NCBI GenBank assembly: GCA_003024785.1
Contig: PUQB01000151.1
Location: 62,001 to 126,000, forward strand
DNA: 64,000 nucleotides
Direction of reading: 5' to 3'
Origin: Selaginella tamariscina
Lineage: Eukaryota > Streptophyta > Lycopodiopsida > Selaginellales > Selaginellaceae
Shown here: positions 23,396 to 36,539 of the stretch, one piece after another
Position numbering within the stretch: position 1 is the stretch's first letter
How the letters are laid out: each line of letters opens with the position of its first letter
The notes under the pieces: generated by a model
Told to the model about the DNA's origin: nothing
Database searches by the model: none
What the model saw: only the letters and a program-made list of their open reading frames with translations
Made by a program: the position numbers and the translations under genes

Positions 23396-25580
23396 CCTTG
23401 ACAATTTATAAATAAAATACTATATTTATCATGTTTAACACACAGGGGAGGTTAAAATTTAATCTTATTATTGTCACAATACTCTTTTATGGTAATTAAT
23501 GTCTTACAAAAATATTTATATTTTTTTCTTTTTCTTAATTTTTAAAAAATGTGTGTTTCTACCAAAGATGTATTATTTGTGTGATTATAACAATACAAAA
23601 AAATATATATAACACATTATAAATGTACCTAATACATACACGTGTCTCATAAAACACATTTGTAATTTTGATACATTCACGCATGAAATTCATTTGTAAC
23701 TCATATGTGCATTCTTATGTATGTGTGTGTTTGCACTTAAAATGTTTTAAATAATTAGAAAAACATTGATTTTCTTTGTTATTTTATGCATATGTATTAC
23801 AAAAGTGTATTATTTATGAATGTGTATGTGTGTGCCCACACATATAGTATATTTTTAGAAACGTGAAACTTTTAGACAAATAGCCTCCCTCTCACTAAAT
23901 AATTTAATTATTTAAATAATTATTTTACATTAGAATTCTTAAGTTTAAGTTGAAAGTATGTTTGAATATGTCCAAAATATATTAAATCAATGATTTAAAT
24001 TAAAAACCTTAAGCTTTTAAAAAAAATTATAATAAAAAGTTAAAATATTTTATTCGTGACATTAAAAAATATTGGAGCACTTATACATCACAAGTACAAA
24101 AGAGAACAACTTATATTATCATAGACATTGTGTATTTAAGATGCTTGCAAGCAAACAGGTTTAAAATAATAAGGGTTAAGTTTTAATAATGAAAACTATA
24201 ATTTAAGGATGTATCTTAAACTAAATAATTTAGATTTTCTTTCAATTTTAAATTTGGTTCTAAAAATTTTAAAATTAGATTATGTTTAAAATATTGGTGT
24301 AAAGAAATTCTAGATGTAAATATTAAAATATTTTAATTGTACCTTACATTTAAGGTAATGGATTATAAAATATATATATTATAAATAAACAACATACATT
24401 TTATTTTAGTTTTAAACTTCATATAAATAATTTAAATAATAGATAAAAAAAATTTAAGATATATATAAGGTTACATTCTAATTAATGTCTTTATTCTTAG
24501 ACTTTATTTAAGAAATTCGAATTACGATAATAGTGATATATTTTGATATGGACTTTAATATTGATGATAAAGTATATTCTAAAATATTCATTTAAATAAA
24601 CTTTTATTTAATTTAATTCTAAAATAAATATCTTAGTAATATCATTAATTAAATGATAAAGTATATTATTCTTTAGATTTGTTTAAAAACAATTTAATTA
24701 CACAAAATTAGAATAAATTAGTATTAAAAATAAAGAGAATATAATATATTTAAGAGTGTAAATATAATTTAGATTGAATTTGACATGTACATGTGTGTGC
24801 ATATGTTAAAGTTGTTTTACAATAAATACTTCATTAAAATTCTTAATACTAATATACTTTACTATACATAATATATTATTTATCAAGAGTTAAAATAAGT
24901 TATGTTCCACCATTTAAAAATTTAATAAACATATGTTTGTTTTAAATTTAATAAATATAAAATTATATTCAGAAATAATAGACATATAAGATAAAGATTT
25001 ATCACTAATGATTTACTTATAAAGGTGTGATATAACAAAAATATTTAAAAGAAACTAATATTCTTAAAGAATTTAGATAAATGAATCAATTTTTAATTAG
25101 TAAATTAGGTAAAAAGGAAAATTATATAAATCTATGTACTAATAATTACAATATTATTTATTTCTTATAAACAAATTGCTTATTCAACTTGTCATATGTT
25201 TTATAATAGAATAAAAATAAACTCCCTTTTAAAATAAACTCATTAGTATTTATATTTTAAAAGTAAATCACCCATTCGCTTAAATTATTTAAATAGCGGT
25301 TTGGTATTTAGTGAATATAAAGAGAAACTATATTACATATAATATGTTTTTATAGATGTATAAGAATTATTTCTAATTTAAAATTATAATTACATTTATT
25401 AAAATTAAAATAATTAAAATAGCATGATGTATCATAAGAAGTGCAAATGTTTGAAGCACTAAATAACAACCATGTCACAAACTTAATTTTAATAATTTTT
25501 TATTTTAGTAATGGGATTTATGTTTGAAGATATGTTGGTATAATATTTAAATCAAAATATATGTAGAAGTGTATATAATG
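23396..25580. other. Very AT-rich intergenic DNA
   Basis: No open reading frame of interest and no RNA gene recognised. Low-complexity A/T sequence. Confidence 0.6.
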
Positions 25581-26421
25581 TGTAATGTGCATATAAAATA
25601 TAATTAGTATAAAATTTAAAACATAGAAATATTTTTTGAAGTTTGAAATTATAAGTAAATGGTATCCACATGATTAAAATATATTAATATATTTGTTAAT
25701 GTATAGCAAATTTAAATGATTATTAGAAAGCTAAATCTAATCTATAATAAACCAAAAGAGATTATATTATATTAATAAATCCAAAGAGAATTATGTTAAA
25801 TTAATAGACCTAAAAAAAATAAACTATATTAATAAGAACATATTCTTTTTTTTCAATTTATAAAAACTTTTCCTCTTTTGAGTTGAAAATTAGAAAAAAA
25901 AAAGTTTAAAAAAACTATAATGTGATAACTCATAAGAGAACTATGTTATATTAATAACCATATAATTTTTTTTCAATTTATAAAACATTTTTCTTTTTAA
26001 AAACCACAAGCATACATATACACTTGTTTCATATTTTATTAGTTAAATATAACAAGTTCAAATAAGTATTATTTTTAATTAGAAAAAAACACTTTTTTTT
26101 AACTATGAGCAATATTTTATTATTAAATACTAAACTAATAAAAATAATATCGTTAATTTTTATATTAGCATAAAAAACCATAATTGTTATTGATTATATA
26201 AGTTTACAATATACAAAATATAATTATAATGAAAATCTGTTATCTAAAAATATTATAAATTTTTGATATTTCTATGAACATGCATCCTTCAATGCATTTT
26301 TAAATCAATTAAAATTTATTATCTTAACCTTTTAATATAAGAATTTTTATATGGAATATTGAAATAAAATTTAGTAATTTTGATTCTATCCACGTGTGAA
26401 GAATGATATCTTATATAAACT
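25581..26421 (+). repeat. 0.8-kb direct repeat, copy A
   Basis: Begins TGTAATGTGCATATAAAATA and ends ATATCTTATATAAACTT. It aligns with 26907-27717 along almost its whole length. Copy A has a G-box CACGTG near 26391 in a short segment that is missing from copy B. Confidence 0.9.
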
Positions 26422-26906
26422 TTCATGTGGCATAAAATATGTAATTTATAATTATTATTCATTAAATTTAATAATATATGTGATTTTATAATTATTATTC
26501 ATATTGTACCCTTCCAAAACTTGCGCGCATTTTTTAAACAACATAAAACCCTTCTAAATTAGTATAAAAATTAACAGAGAATATACTGAAGAATAATGTT
26601 TATATAACTTTGCTGTATATATTATTTATATTAATTTCTTTACATAACACTTACACATCTCTAATAAGAATGTTACGATTTAAACAAGTAAATTTATTCA
26701 TTTTTCAAATGGTTAATAAGAATTACTTAACAAGATTAAGTTTAAAGCTTGAGTGCGTTCTTGTAATTAAAAAGGTTATTATTTTATTGAGATTGAAAAT
26801 TATACTTTATTATTGCTCCTAACCAGCTTGGATCAAAATTAAGTTTACAAATTCACTTAACTCACTAATGTGGAATTTCACAAGTAAACTTTATATATCT
26901 TATATA
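26422..26906. other. Spacer between the two direct-repeat copies
   Basis: AT-rich, with a local duplication of TTTATAATTATTATTCAT at 26447-26503. No gene seen. Confidence 0.5.
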
Positions 26907-27717
26907 TGTAATGTGCATATATAAAATATAATTAGTATAAAATTTAAAATATAGAAATATTTTTTGAAGTTTGAAATTATAAATAAATAGTATCCACATG
27001 ATTAAAATATACTAATATATTTGTTAATGTATAGCAAATTTAAAAGATTATTAGAAAGCTAAATCTAATCTATAATAAACCAAAAGAGATTATATTATAT
27101 TAATAAATCCAAAGAGAATTATATTAAATTAATAGACCTAAAAAAAAAAACTATATTAATAAGAACATATTCTTTTTTTTTTTCAATTTATGAGCTGAAA
27201 ACTAGAAAAAAAAGTTAAAAAAACTATAATGTGATAACTCATAAGAGAACTATGTTATATTAATAACCATATAATTTTTTTTCAATTTATAAAACATTTT
27301 TCTTTTTAAAAACCACAAGCATACATATACACTTGTTTCCTATTTTTATTAGTTAAATATAACAAGTTCAAATAAGTATTATTTTTAAAAAAAACACTTA
27401 TTTTTAACTATGAGCAATATTTTATTATTAAATACTAAACTAATAAAAATAATATCGTTAATTTTTATATTAACATAAAAAACCATAATTGTTATTGATT
27501 ATATAAGTTTACAATATACAAAATATAATTATAATGAAAATCTGTTATCTAAAAATATTATAAATTTTTTATATTTATATCAACATGCATCCTCCAATGC
27601 ATTTTTAAATCAATTAAAATTTATTATATTAACCTTTTAATATAAGAATTTTTTATACAGAATATTGGAAATAAAATTTAGTAATTTTGATTCTATCCTT
27701 GATATCTTATATAAACT
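26907..27717 (+). repeat. 0.8-kb direct repeat, copy B, forming the SKP1 promoter
   Basis: Second copy of 25581-26421. Its last bases (CTTATATAAACTT, TATA-like) lie about 40 bp upstream of the SKP1 start codon. The SKP1 core promoter is therefore part of the repeat. Confidence 0.9.
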
Positions 27718-27734
27718 TAATACTGATTAACCTA

Positions 27735-27747
27735 AGGTTAGGGTTTA
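27735..27747 (+). promoter_or_regulatory. Telo-box in the SKP1 leader
   Basis: AGGTTAGGGTTTA lies a few bases before the SKP1 start codon (ATG at 27751). Confidence 0.5.
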
Positions 27748-27750
27748 CAG

Positions 27751-28223
27751 ATGGAAGAGAACAAGGTGCAGCTTGTAAGTAGCGACAATGTGCGATTCGA
27801 GGTAGAGAGGGCAATTGTGATGGAATTATCTACATTGAAGTACATGATGAGGACACAGGCACAGTGGCTCCCGTGCCGCTCCCGAACGTGAGCGGCGAGA
27901 TACTGGAGAAGGTAATTTACTTCTACAGCTACCATGTGAGCGATGAGCAGGGGAAGAACAAGGGCATGGCAGCGAGCGAGGAGGAGATGAAGGCGCGGGA
28001 TGAGGAATTTATGAATGTGGATTCTAACACTCTGCTTGAGATTATCAAGGCAGCGAATTACCTGGATGCGAGGACACTGTTGGATACCACTTGTCGAGCT
28101 GTGGCGAATTTGATGAAGGACATGAGCGTGGAGGCGATTCGTGACATGTTTGGGATTGAGAATGATTTCACCCCGGAGGAGGAAGAACAGATTAGGCAGG
28201 AGAACCAATGGGCTTTTGATTAG
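27751..28223 (+). CDS. SKP1: SKP1/ASK-like SCF ubiquitin ligase adaptor
   Basis: Adaptor that links cullin-1 to F-box proteins in SCF E3 ligases. Single exon, about 158 residues, the normal SKP1 size. The N-terminal BTB/POZ-like part reads VQLVSSDNVRFEVERAIVMELSTLKYMM; the C-terminal part contains PLPNVSGEILEKVI, EFMNVDSNTLLEIIKAANYLDARTL and the family-typical end NDFTPEEEEQIRQENQWAFD. One missing base near 27849 (a single G where two are expected) separates the two parts; restoring phase gives a continuous protein. Its 5' flank is a copy of a directly repeated 0.8-kb sequence and has a telo-box. Base composition is GC-rich compared with its surroundings. Confidence 0.9.
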
Positions 28224-28296
28224 TTATTTCTTTTTTAGTAAACTGGTTAATTCTTTGTTTTAGTGAATAACATTGTTAGTTTTATTTTAAAACCAA

Positions 28297-28319
28297 TTTA
28301 GGGTTTGTTTTAGGGTTTA
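28297..28319 (+). promoter_or_regulatory. Two telo-boxes before the TRM140-like gene
   Basis: TTTAGGGTTT occurs twice, at 28297-28306 and near 28309-28318, just upstream of the ATG at 28326. Confidence 0.5.
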
Positions 28320-28325
28320 TCACAT

Positions 28326-31038
28326 ATGCAGATCTATCCGCCCAAGTCTCCACTGGTCTCTGCATTCTGGCGAGGTAATCATGCGCGCGGGTGCATGTAT
28401 GTATGCTGTATAATTGTATGTGTTCATCAGAGAAATATGAAAGAGATGCAATGCGGAACTGGGATAAGTTTTACAAGCGAAATTCTAATCGGGTACGAGA
28501 GTGACCGTGTGTGTGTGTGTGTCTTTTAACATTTCCATATAGTTTTTCAAGGATCGACATTATCTAGACAAAGAATGGGGCAGCTATTTTGCAAACTTGG
28601 TATTCTATATTAACGTTTCATATTATATATATATATATTATATATATATATAGATAGAGAGATAGAGAGATAGAGAGAGATATAGAGAGAGAAGAGAGAG
28701 AGAGAGAGACAACTAAAAGTAATTAAACGTATTTCTCCAGGAAAGCTTGGCCAATGGTGCTGTGCTTGAGGTGAGTTTAATACGCATAATGGACACGTTA
28801 ACATACAATATATATTTTTAAGCACAAGTTGGCTCTTTGCAAATTCATTAGTGATAGTACTAAATTATATATTTAAGCAGAAGTTTTGTTTGCGAATTAT
28901 TTATTGTTGAATAGGTTGGTTGTGGTGCAGGCAACACTGTTTTTCCATTGCTGGCTGAATATCCACATATATTTGTCTATGCTTGTGATTTCTCTTCTCG
29001 GGCAATCGACATCGTCAAGGTTAGCAGAAAGCGCGCGCGCACACACACACACACACTCAGAGAGAGAGAGAGACAGTACACTGTGTGTGTGTTTTCCTTT
29101 TCAAACTCTTGTTGTTATTAGGCACACAATGAGTACTGTAGTGATCGCGTTGAAGCATTCGTCTGTGATGTGACTTCTGAAGAGCTTACACAGCATGTAC
29201 CTGTTGCTTCTGTGGACATTGTTACGATGGTGTGTGTGTGTATAACGGTATTATATAGCTTGATATGCTTAATATATAATTCCTCTGTCTGGTCTAATCG
29301 TAATAATACTAAATGGTATAGTTTGTTTTAAACTACCAGTTTTTATTTTAGTTGTCTAATTTTTTTATAGGTATTCATGCTTTCAGCTGTATCTCCAGAA
29401 CGAATGCAGCCGTTGTCCAGAATATAAAGAAAGTGCTTAAGGTAAAAGCCTTGTCATATAATTTATTTTTTTATTGTTTTTTTTTTGGGGGGAGAGGGAG
29501 GAGGGAGGAAGGTGTTATATTTCATTTCTTTTGTATCAGCCTGGTGGACATTTACTTTTCCGCGATTATGCTGTAGGGGACTTATCAGAGGTAAACATAC
29601 ATCTAAACTCTTTTATAAAGATCTTGTGAGAGTTAATTTCTACTAGTTAAATGTCTATCATGCAGGAAAGGTTCAGTAAAAAGGGAGATCAACAGATAAG
29701 CGATAATTTCTATGTACGTGGAGATGGCACAGTACGTACGCATACCCCCACAGATACACATACACATACACCACATACATGTTATATATGTGTGTGTGTA
29801 GCGTACACACATTGATGTGTCTATTTTTACAGCGTGCGTTTTATTTCTCCGAAGAGTACATTACTAAACTTGCAGAAAGCGCGGAGGGTTCATTTGGAAT
29901 CACTAAATACGGTTTGCAAGGTTGTCGAAACCGTGCAAAAGACCTTCTATGGACAGGTATGTATTAAACATTATACACACAATGCATATATATGTTTGTG
30001 TGTCTATATCTCGTCTTCAGGCGCTGGATTCAAGGAGTATTTCGATTGAAAGATGACGAGGGCTTTGGGATGGAAATATTTGCGGAAGCTCCAGTTGTGG
30101 AGGTTGGTTATTTATATGTTTATACACATGCAGATGTCTACATATACATACGCACAGACTTACACATATTACAGGAGAAAGTAATCGAGATTGGAGATTA
30201 CCATGTTTGGCTAAAGTCCATATCCAGGATGCACCAGCACACATGTAGTAGCACAGGGCTTATGCTGTGGGAATCGGCAATGGCAATGTCACATCTTCTC
30301 TTGAAGCACCCGAATTTTGTGCAACAAAGCCGTGCTGGAACTAGGCAGTGGCTGTGTTGGGATATGCTCCTTGCTGGCTACCATCTCTTCACATACTGTT
30401 TTAGCAACAGACATGGTACGTGCGTGCTTGCGTGCGCGCGTGTGTGTTAATAATAAAACCAGGATATGCAAGCATTGGATTTGCTCCAACAAAACATAGA
30501 GGCAAACTCAAGTATGTTCCCAGTGCAAAAGGTGACAAGTAAGAAGCTTGAGTGGGGAAACAAGGAGGACATATCAGCAATTATTGATGATTTCCCAGGT
30601 TAATTATCTTAACTAAGTATAAACAACTGGTTTATTTTTATTAATATTCTGGTTGATAGGTGGTTTTGATGTCATTATTGGCACGGATGTCACTTATATA
30701 TCTGAGGCATTGCCTGATTTATTCCACACAGCTAAGATGCTGCTTTCTAGGTGCGTGTGTGTGCGTGTGTGTGTGTGTGGTGTGTGAGAGAGAGAGAGAG
30801 AGAGATACACTATATGTATGGGTGGGCATTTTTATAGGTCAAACCCGTGCTTTTGTTATGTCATTTGGCTAGGAAAGTTGGAGAGACAGAGATAGTGGCG
30901 GCTGCTAAACGGCATGGTTTCACGCTGAGATGCACTTGGTTAAGTACGGAAACACAGTTCCCGGCGGAGTTAAAAGAGGTTTTTGGTACGGAATTTGATA
31001 CACTCCAGGATCACCTGTTATTTTCCTATGGTTTATAA
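28326..31038 (+). CDS. TRM140-like tRNA m3C methyltransferase with a second C-terminal methyltransferase domain
   Basis: N-terminal METTL2/6/8-type domain that should form 3-methylcytidine in tRNA anticodon loops, fused to a METTL21-like domain as in Arabidopsis At2g26200. Fifteen exons: 28326-28374, 28431-28492, 28543-28599, 28741-28770, 28915-29019, 29122-29229, 29371-29441, 29540-29590, 29666-29731, 29833-29956, 30021-30102, 30175-30415, 30463-30598, 30660-30750, 30838-31038. Landmarks are [22 protein letters not shown]-binding [30 protein letters not shown] and [14 protein letters not shown]; in the second domain [30 protein letters not shown] and [12 protein letters not shown]. Indels near 29408, 29890, 29931, 29949, 30322 and 30843 must be bridged; three of them fall in exon 10. 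All other phases agree. Introns carry GT and AG microsatellites at several donors. Confidence 0.85.
28626..28709. repeat. (AT)n and (AG)n microsatellite in an intron
   Basis: AT and then GATA/GA repeats in the intron between exons 3 and 4 of the TRM140-like gene. Confidence 0.9.
30751..30806. repeat. (GT)n(GA)n directly at a splice donor
   Basis: The donor GTGCGTGTGTGTGCG at 30751 is itself part of the GT run, which continues into GAGAGA to about 30806. Confidence 0.9.
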
Positions 31039-31398
31039 TTACAGAATAAATTATTCAATATATAAATAAATTTTGTAATAGTAGAATAAAAGAAAATAAG
31101 AATACGTTAGATAAATTTAATGATCTAGATCCACAGGATGATATCATGATATTAATGATGTCAACACATTGGGAAGGTACAGATACTCGATTGGATGCTA
31201 TAGCTAATTATTAAGTTATACCAGTAATTTATTAAAAAAATGTAAATTAATATTAATATTAAGAATGTGAATTATCAAGTTTTAGCTTGTATAAATTTGG
31301 TTAACATTAATTAACATCAATGTAGGGGTCAAAGGAGGCGGGAATTATGTTATAGGGCTTACAGCAGGTGAAGCCCTAGTTCTGGGGAGGAAAGCGCC

Positions 31399-33724
31399 AT
31401 GGCGCAGCAGGAGGTGCTCAAGGTAAGCGTCTAGAAATCGTATGTACCTCATGTGAATCGCTACAGGACGGCGCCGCGGCGCAGCAGGCAGCACCGAAGG
31501 TAAGCGATTTGTTTTAGAAATCCCATGAATCTCATGTGGATCGCTGCAGGGCGGCACCACGGCACAGCAGGAGGTGCTCAAGGCAAGCGATTCTGTCTTG
31601 AAATCGTATGAATCTCATGTGCATCGCTGCAGAAATCGCGTGTGCTCATGGTAGGCGCTGGCGGCATAGGATGCGAGCTCCTCAAAACCCTTGTTCTCTC
31701 AGGGTTCAACAATATTGACATTGTAAGTGTTGTTTCTTGCATTTTCTTGCTCAAAATTGCTCTTTTGAGTGTATAATCCACTTTTTGTATATAATGCACA
31801 TGAAATGTGTTTTTTCACATGACAGATAGACATGGACACGATCGAAGTCAGTAATCTCAACAGGCAGTTCCTGTTTCGAAAGCTTCATGTCGGTCAATCG
31901 AAAGCTAAAGTAAGCGCAAACCAAATTTATAGTAGCATATTATATATTCTGTACGGTATTTTCGTCTGTGTGTACGTGTACGTGTGTGTGTGTGTGCACA
32001 GCACAGGCACAGGGATAATTTGCTGTATGTATACCACTTGTAGTGCAAATAATATACGTAAATTCTATGGATACAAATGCCTCTTAGATGTACAGCTGAC
32101 GTACACTCAAATCTGAACAAATGCTACTAAACAATAAAACTAGTTATTCCACTACTGGGTATTTGCACGTATAATCTTAGAGGATAAACCAAACTATTTA
32201 AGTTACAAGAATAAATTAAACCTACGTTATTAAGTAGTTATTTAAGTATAGGTTAAAACTATGTTACTCAGGTTGCTCGCGAGGCAGTTCTCAAGTTTCG
32301 GCCAGGCGTGAACATAACAGCATACCATGCAAACGTGAAGGATGACCAGTTTAACGTGGAGTTTTATCAGCAGTTCGATGTTGTACTTAATGGTTTGGAC
32401 AATCTGGATGCACGCAGGCACGTAAACCGCCTTTGTCTGGCAGCAGGTGTTCCTTTAGTTGAAAGTGGAACCACTGGCTACCTCGGACAGGTGTATATAT
32501 TGATATGGTGTACTGAAGCCATATATATTGATTAAATATGGTTTTCAGGTGACTGTTCACATTAAGGGGAAAACCGAATGCTACGAATGCCAACCAAAGC
32601 CTGCCCCAAAAACGTATCCAATATGTACCATAACAAGTACACCTTCAAAGGTTATGCATTTTCTGTGATCAATGCATTCTATCACTATTAGCATGAAACT
32701 GTTGTTACAGTAGTAGTGTCAATATTATAGAGATTCTGCGGTTTTAATAGTTTTCGGAAAATAAAAACAATATAATGCATTTATTGTCCATATAAAGATC
32801 AGTGCTAACTGTTAACGTCCTATTGAATTAATTAAATTGCTAGTTATTTCTACAAATGTTAACATGTCATTTCCATCTGTTTATGGTTATTTTTAACTAG
32901 ATAGCATATTGTTATATAATTAGTATATACTGAATGTAATCTTTGGATGTTTTGCAGCCAGTACACTGTATTGTATGGGCAAAAGAGCTTGCATTCGTGA
33001 AGCTTTTCGGGGATAAGAGCCAGGCAAGTGACTTAAGCATGCAAACAGGCGATAGCAACAGCAACAGCAACAGCAATGAACAGGAAGACTTTCTACAAGT
33101 GCATAATGGTGAAAACCTGAACGAATTCTGCACTAGAGTCTTTGATCAAATCTTTGGTCACAATATCGAGGTCGCACTTAAGAATGAGGATCAATGGAAA
33201 AATAGGAGGTACTATATTATATGTATGTATATTTATCTCACCTTAAGAACTCTCTCTCTATATGTATACACTTGAATACTCATGCACATGTAACAGCTAT
33301 ATACTCGTACTTTTTAGTGTATGTGAATATTTACGTATAGAAAGTAAGGAATATCGGCAAGTTGTGCGTGCAGGTTGCGGGCCTACACACATTACACAAT
33401 GTATAATGCAAACATACACAATATTAAATGTGTATACTTTGTATGCTTCTGGTTTATGTATGTATGTATTTATGTGCATCTATATTTGCATATACCAAAT
33501 TTAACTTTGTCTTGGTTTGTTTAAGGCGGCCAACTCCTCTTTTTCTAAGTAAAGTTTTATCAGATTTGAAAACTTTACCCGAAGATTTTAGCGGAGCTCG
33601 TTCATCGGTTATGCCATTGCTGGGCCTTAAAAATCCCCAAGAAGTGTGGAGTCTCGAGGATAATGCGAGAGTATTTATCACGTCTATGCATGCTATACTC
33701 GACACAAGACCCAAGGTATATATA

Positions 33725-33766
<42 letters not shown>

Positions 33767-34917
33767 ATAATGGAATTTTTAACACGATATATGTCATAGC
33801 ACAACTCATACTCATATATGTGCGATCGTACACATGCATATGACCAAAGGTAAATGATTTTGTTACTAACGTATTATATACCATCTACTATTTAATAAGA
33901 AGATCAATACACCCTGAGAAGAATACATTATATACGTAATACATGTGCACTTATATGCTGTGCATGTATTTGGATATGTGCATCAAATATACCTACATGT
34001 AAATATCTAACTGCGCGGATACGAATGATATATTAGTCTACAATCATGTATATTATATTATTATGATAATACTTACCGCCGTAACGTTATTACAGGACAT
34101 TGGAAGTATAACATTCGATAAAGATGATCAACTAGCAATGGAGTTCGTGGCATCTGCAGCTAATTTAAGGGCATACTCGTTTGGCATCCCAGTGCTGAAT
34201 ATATTTGACGCAAAGGGTATTGCTGGGAACATCATACATGCAATTGCCACTACAAATGCTATTATCGCTGGTCTCATTGTCATAGAGGCAGTAAAGATTC
34301 TTATGAAGGACTTCAGTCACTGCAGGTAACTATATATATACCGTGTATAATGTAAAATAGATAGTGTATTATATAGCATTAAGAAGCTATATAGTATTCA
34401 TCTACATATTTGTGCAAATGAATCAATGAGTTCCATATACCCACGTTCCCAGTGTAGCTGTATGTTTATATACTAATGTGTTCGTTTGTTCAATTGGGCA
34501 GAATGACTTACTGTGTAGAACATCCATCACGAAAGAGGCTTTTAATGCCAGCGGATCCTTTTGAGCCCAATTCCAACTGTTATGTTTGCTCAAATGTAAG
34601 CTTTACTTCTTCGTGTACACATGTATTTATATAAAGAGAGTATGTGTCAAATGCGAATACCACTTGGAAAATATTAAATTAACATGCTTATGCACATAGA
34701 AATACTAAATTAAGCGCTTGAACAATGCTTATTTGTTATTACAGACTCCCTTGACACTCGAAGTGAATACAATGAAGACGAAGTTTAAGGACGTAATTGA
34801 AAGGATATGCAAAGCAAAGCTTGGAGTTAGTTCACCTGTTATCATGCTTGGCAATAGCCTGCTATATGAAACAGGTAACTTATACATCCTATATGTAATG
34901 TGTTCTATACTGTTATG

Positions 34918-34956
<39 letters not shown>

Positions 34957-35960
34957 TCCATGTAGTGTACGTAAGATTCTATACAAATACAGAGGGTATA
35001 TATACACGCAATCATGACATGGTCTTATTTCGTCTTGTGTTGGATCTCTTTTGAGTTAAGCTAGGTTAAACTAGTGTACACAAGCTTATGTTATTCATAT
35101 ATATGTTAACGTGATTTGCGCAGGCGAGGACCTTGGAAAAGATGAACTGTTCCAATACAACTCTAATGCGGAGAAGGTATGTATATACGTTCTAAGTTAC
35201 ATTTGTCTTTAATTATGTACATTCACGATAATTGTATCCTCCTACGGTCTGATGTGCGTGTGTAAGAGAGTGAGAGCTAGCTGTGTCTATGCGTCCGTAT
35301 ATTTGTTATTTATACTAACTTGTATTGTATTCAGGTACTTGTAGAGCTGCCAACCCCAGTCACAAATGGTGAAATTCTCTCTGTTGAAGACTTGCAGCAG
35401 GAATTTAAGTGTAGCATACATATCAAGCACCGGTAAACTAATTATTAATAACTTATAAATACTTATTATAACAACTATTATCCTTATATAAAAATTACTC
35501 TTTTTCACAGATCCATACTCATTTAGCATATAAATTATACAGTATTTTATATACACAACCTCTAAGATGATAGCCTAAATATAAATTATTTCTACTGGAA
35601 GTTGATATAATATAAGTAAACTTCGGCATAATATCACTTACGTATATACCATTCAATGTGTCTTGCATGTGCTATGCGTGTGTTTGTACACACACACACA
35701 CACACTCACACAATTGTGTAAACAGGGAGAAGTTTGACGAAGAGAAGGAGCCAGATGGAATGGTGTTACTAGGAGCATGGCCTTCAGTGGACGACAAACC
35801 CAAACCGTCGCATGTTTGCAACGTGGCGGCAACAAGCGGCGGAGATGAATCACAAGTTATTGAGGACGATGATATTGAGATCATTGAACAAATTCCTAAG
35901 AAGAGGAAGATTGAAGACGAGGTTGATGGCGGTCCACATGGAAAGAAGCAAAAGGTATGA
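31399..35960 (+). CDS. SAE2: SUMO-activating enzyme subunit 2 (SAE2/UBA2)
   Basis: Catalytic subunit of the SUMO E1, which adenylates SUMO with SAE1 and carries it on a cysteine before transfer to the E2. Fifteen exons, all phases consistent and no indels: 31399-31422, 31467-31499, 31550-31582, 31633-31722, 31826-31909, 32272-32490, 32549-32650, 32958-33208, 33526-33715, 34096-34325, 34502-34595, 34745-34874, 35124-35176, 35335-35432, 35726-35960. Predicted 621 residues. Landmarks are [17 protein letters not shown] (ATP site), [18 protein letters not shown], the active-site segment [10 protein letters not shown], zinc ligands ECYECQ and CYVCSN, the ubiquitin-fold domain, and an acidic then basic tail ([18 protein letters not shown]) with a likely nuclear signal. 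The N-terminus comes from three near-identical mini-exons; intron 3 has a GC donor. Confidence 0.95.
31401..31632 (+). repeat. Triplicated mini-exon plus mini-intron unit in SAE2
   Basis: Three tandem ~80-bp units, each with the end of a short exon (xxAQQxxxK) followed by a 44-50-nt intron of nearly the same sequence ending CATGTGxATCGCTxCAG. Exon pieces are 31401-31422, 31467-31499 and 31550-31582; introns are 31423-31466, 31500-31549 and 31583-31632. Each full exon copy is 33 nt, so the frame is kept. Confidence 0.9.
33728..33763. repeat. (GT)n microsatellite in an SAE2 intron
   Basis: 36 bp of pure GT, starting about 12 bp after the donor at 33716. Confidence 0.95.
34919..34954. repeat. 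(CA)n microsatellite in an SAE2 intron
   Basis: 36 bp of pure AC dinucleotide in the intron between exons 12 and 13. Confidence 0.95.
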
Positions 35961-36539
35961 TTAATTATTAAACTTTTTTTTTTTGTACAATGTTTAACTT
36001 ACTTAACGCGGTTTCATATACATTACAATTTTGTGTATACATATGTATGTGTATGTGTATAGAGTGGACATAAGATTTAGTCTCGTCTCAAGTTAAATGT
36101 TAACAGTTCTAGTTAGAACGGAGTTAGGAGTTTGAACATAATATATTATTTAATTACTATACTTTTTTAATATAATCAATCAAAGTTAAAACATATAAGT
36201 TGTATTAATTTATTATGTTTAATAAAGAAAAGGATGGTTTATATTGTGCATGATTTTATGTTTATATATACAGAGCAAATTTATTTTTTTAATGTAATGT
36301 AACTTGTATATTTAAATGAAAAGGAAATATTTTATGCATACATGTGTATATTAAATAAAGTGCTAATGTCCTATTATATTATTAATCTTAATGTAAATTT
36401 AAAAATAATTGATCAGGTGTGGTAATGTGATTTATATATGATATATATTTTGTTATTTAATTATTATATTACTAATTCACTATTATAAATAACCATAATT
36501 ACAATGTAAAATGGAGTTAATAGATTATTGGAGCAGTCG

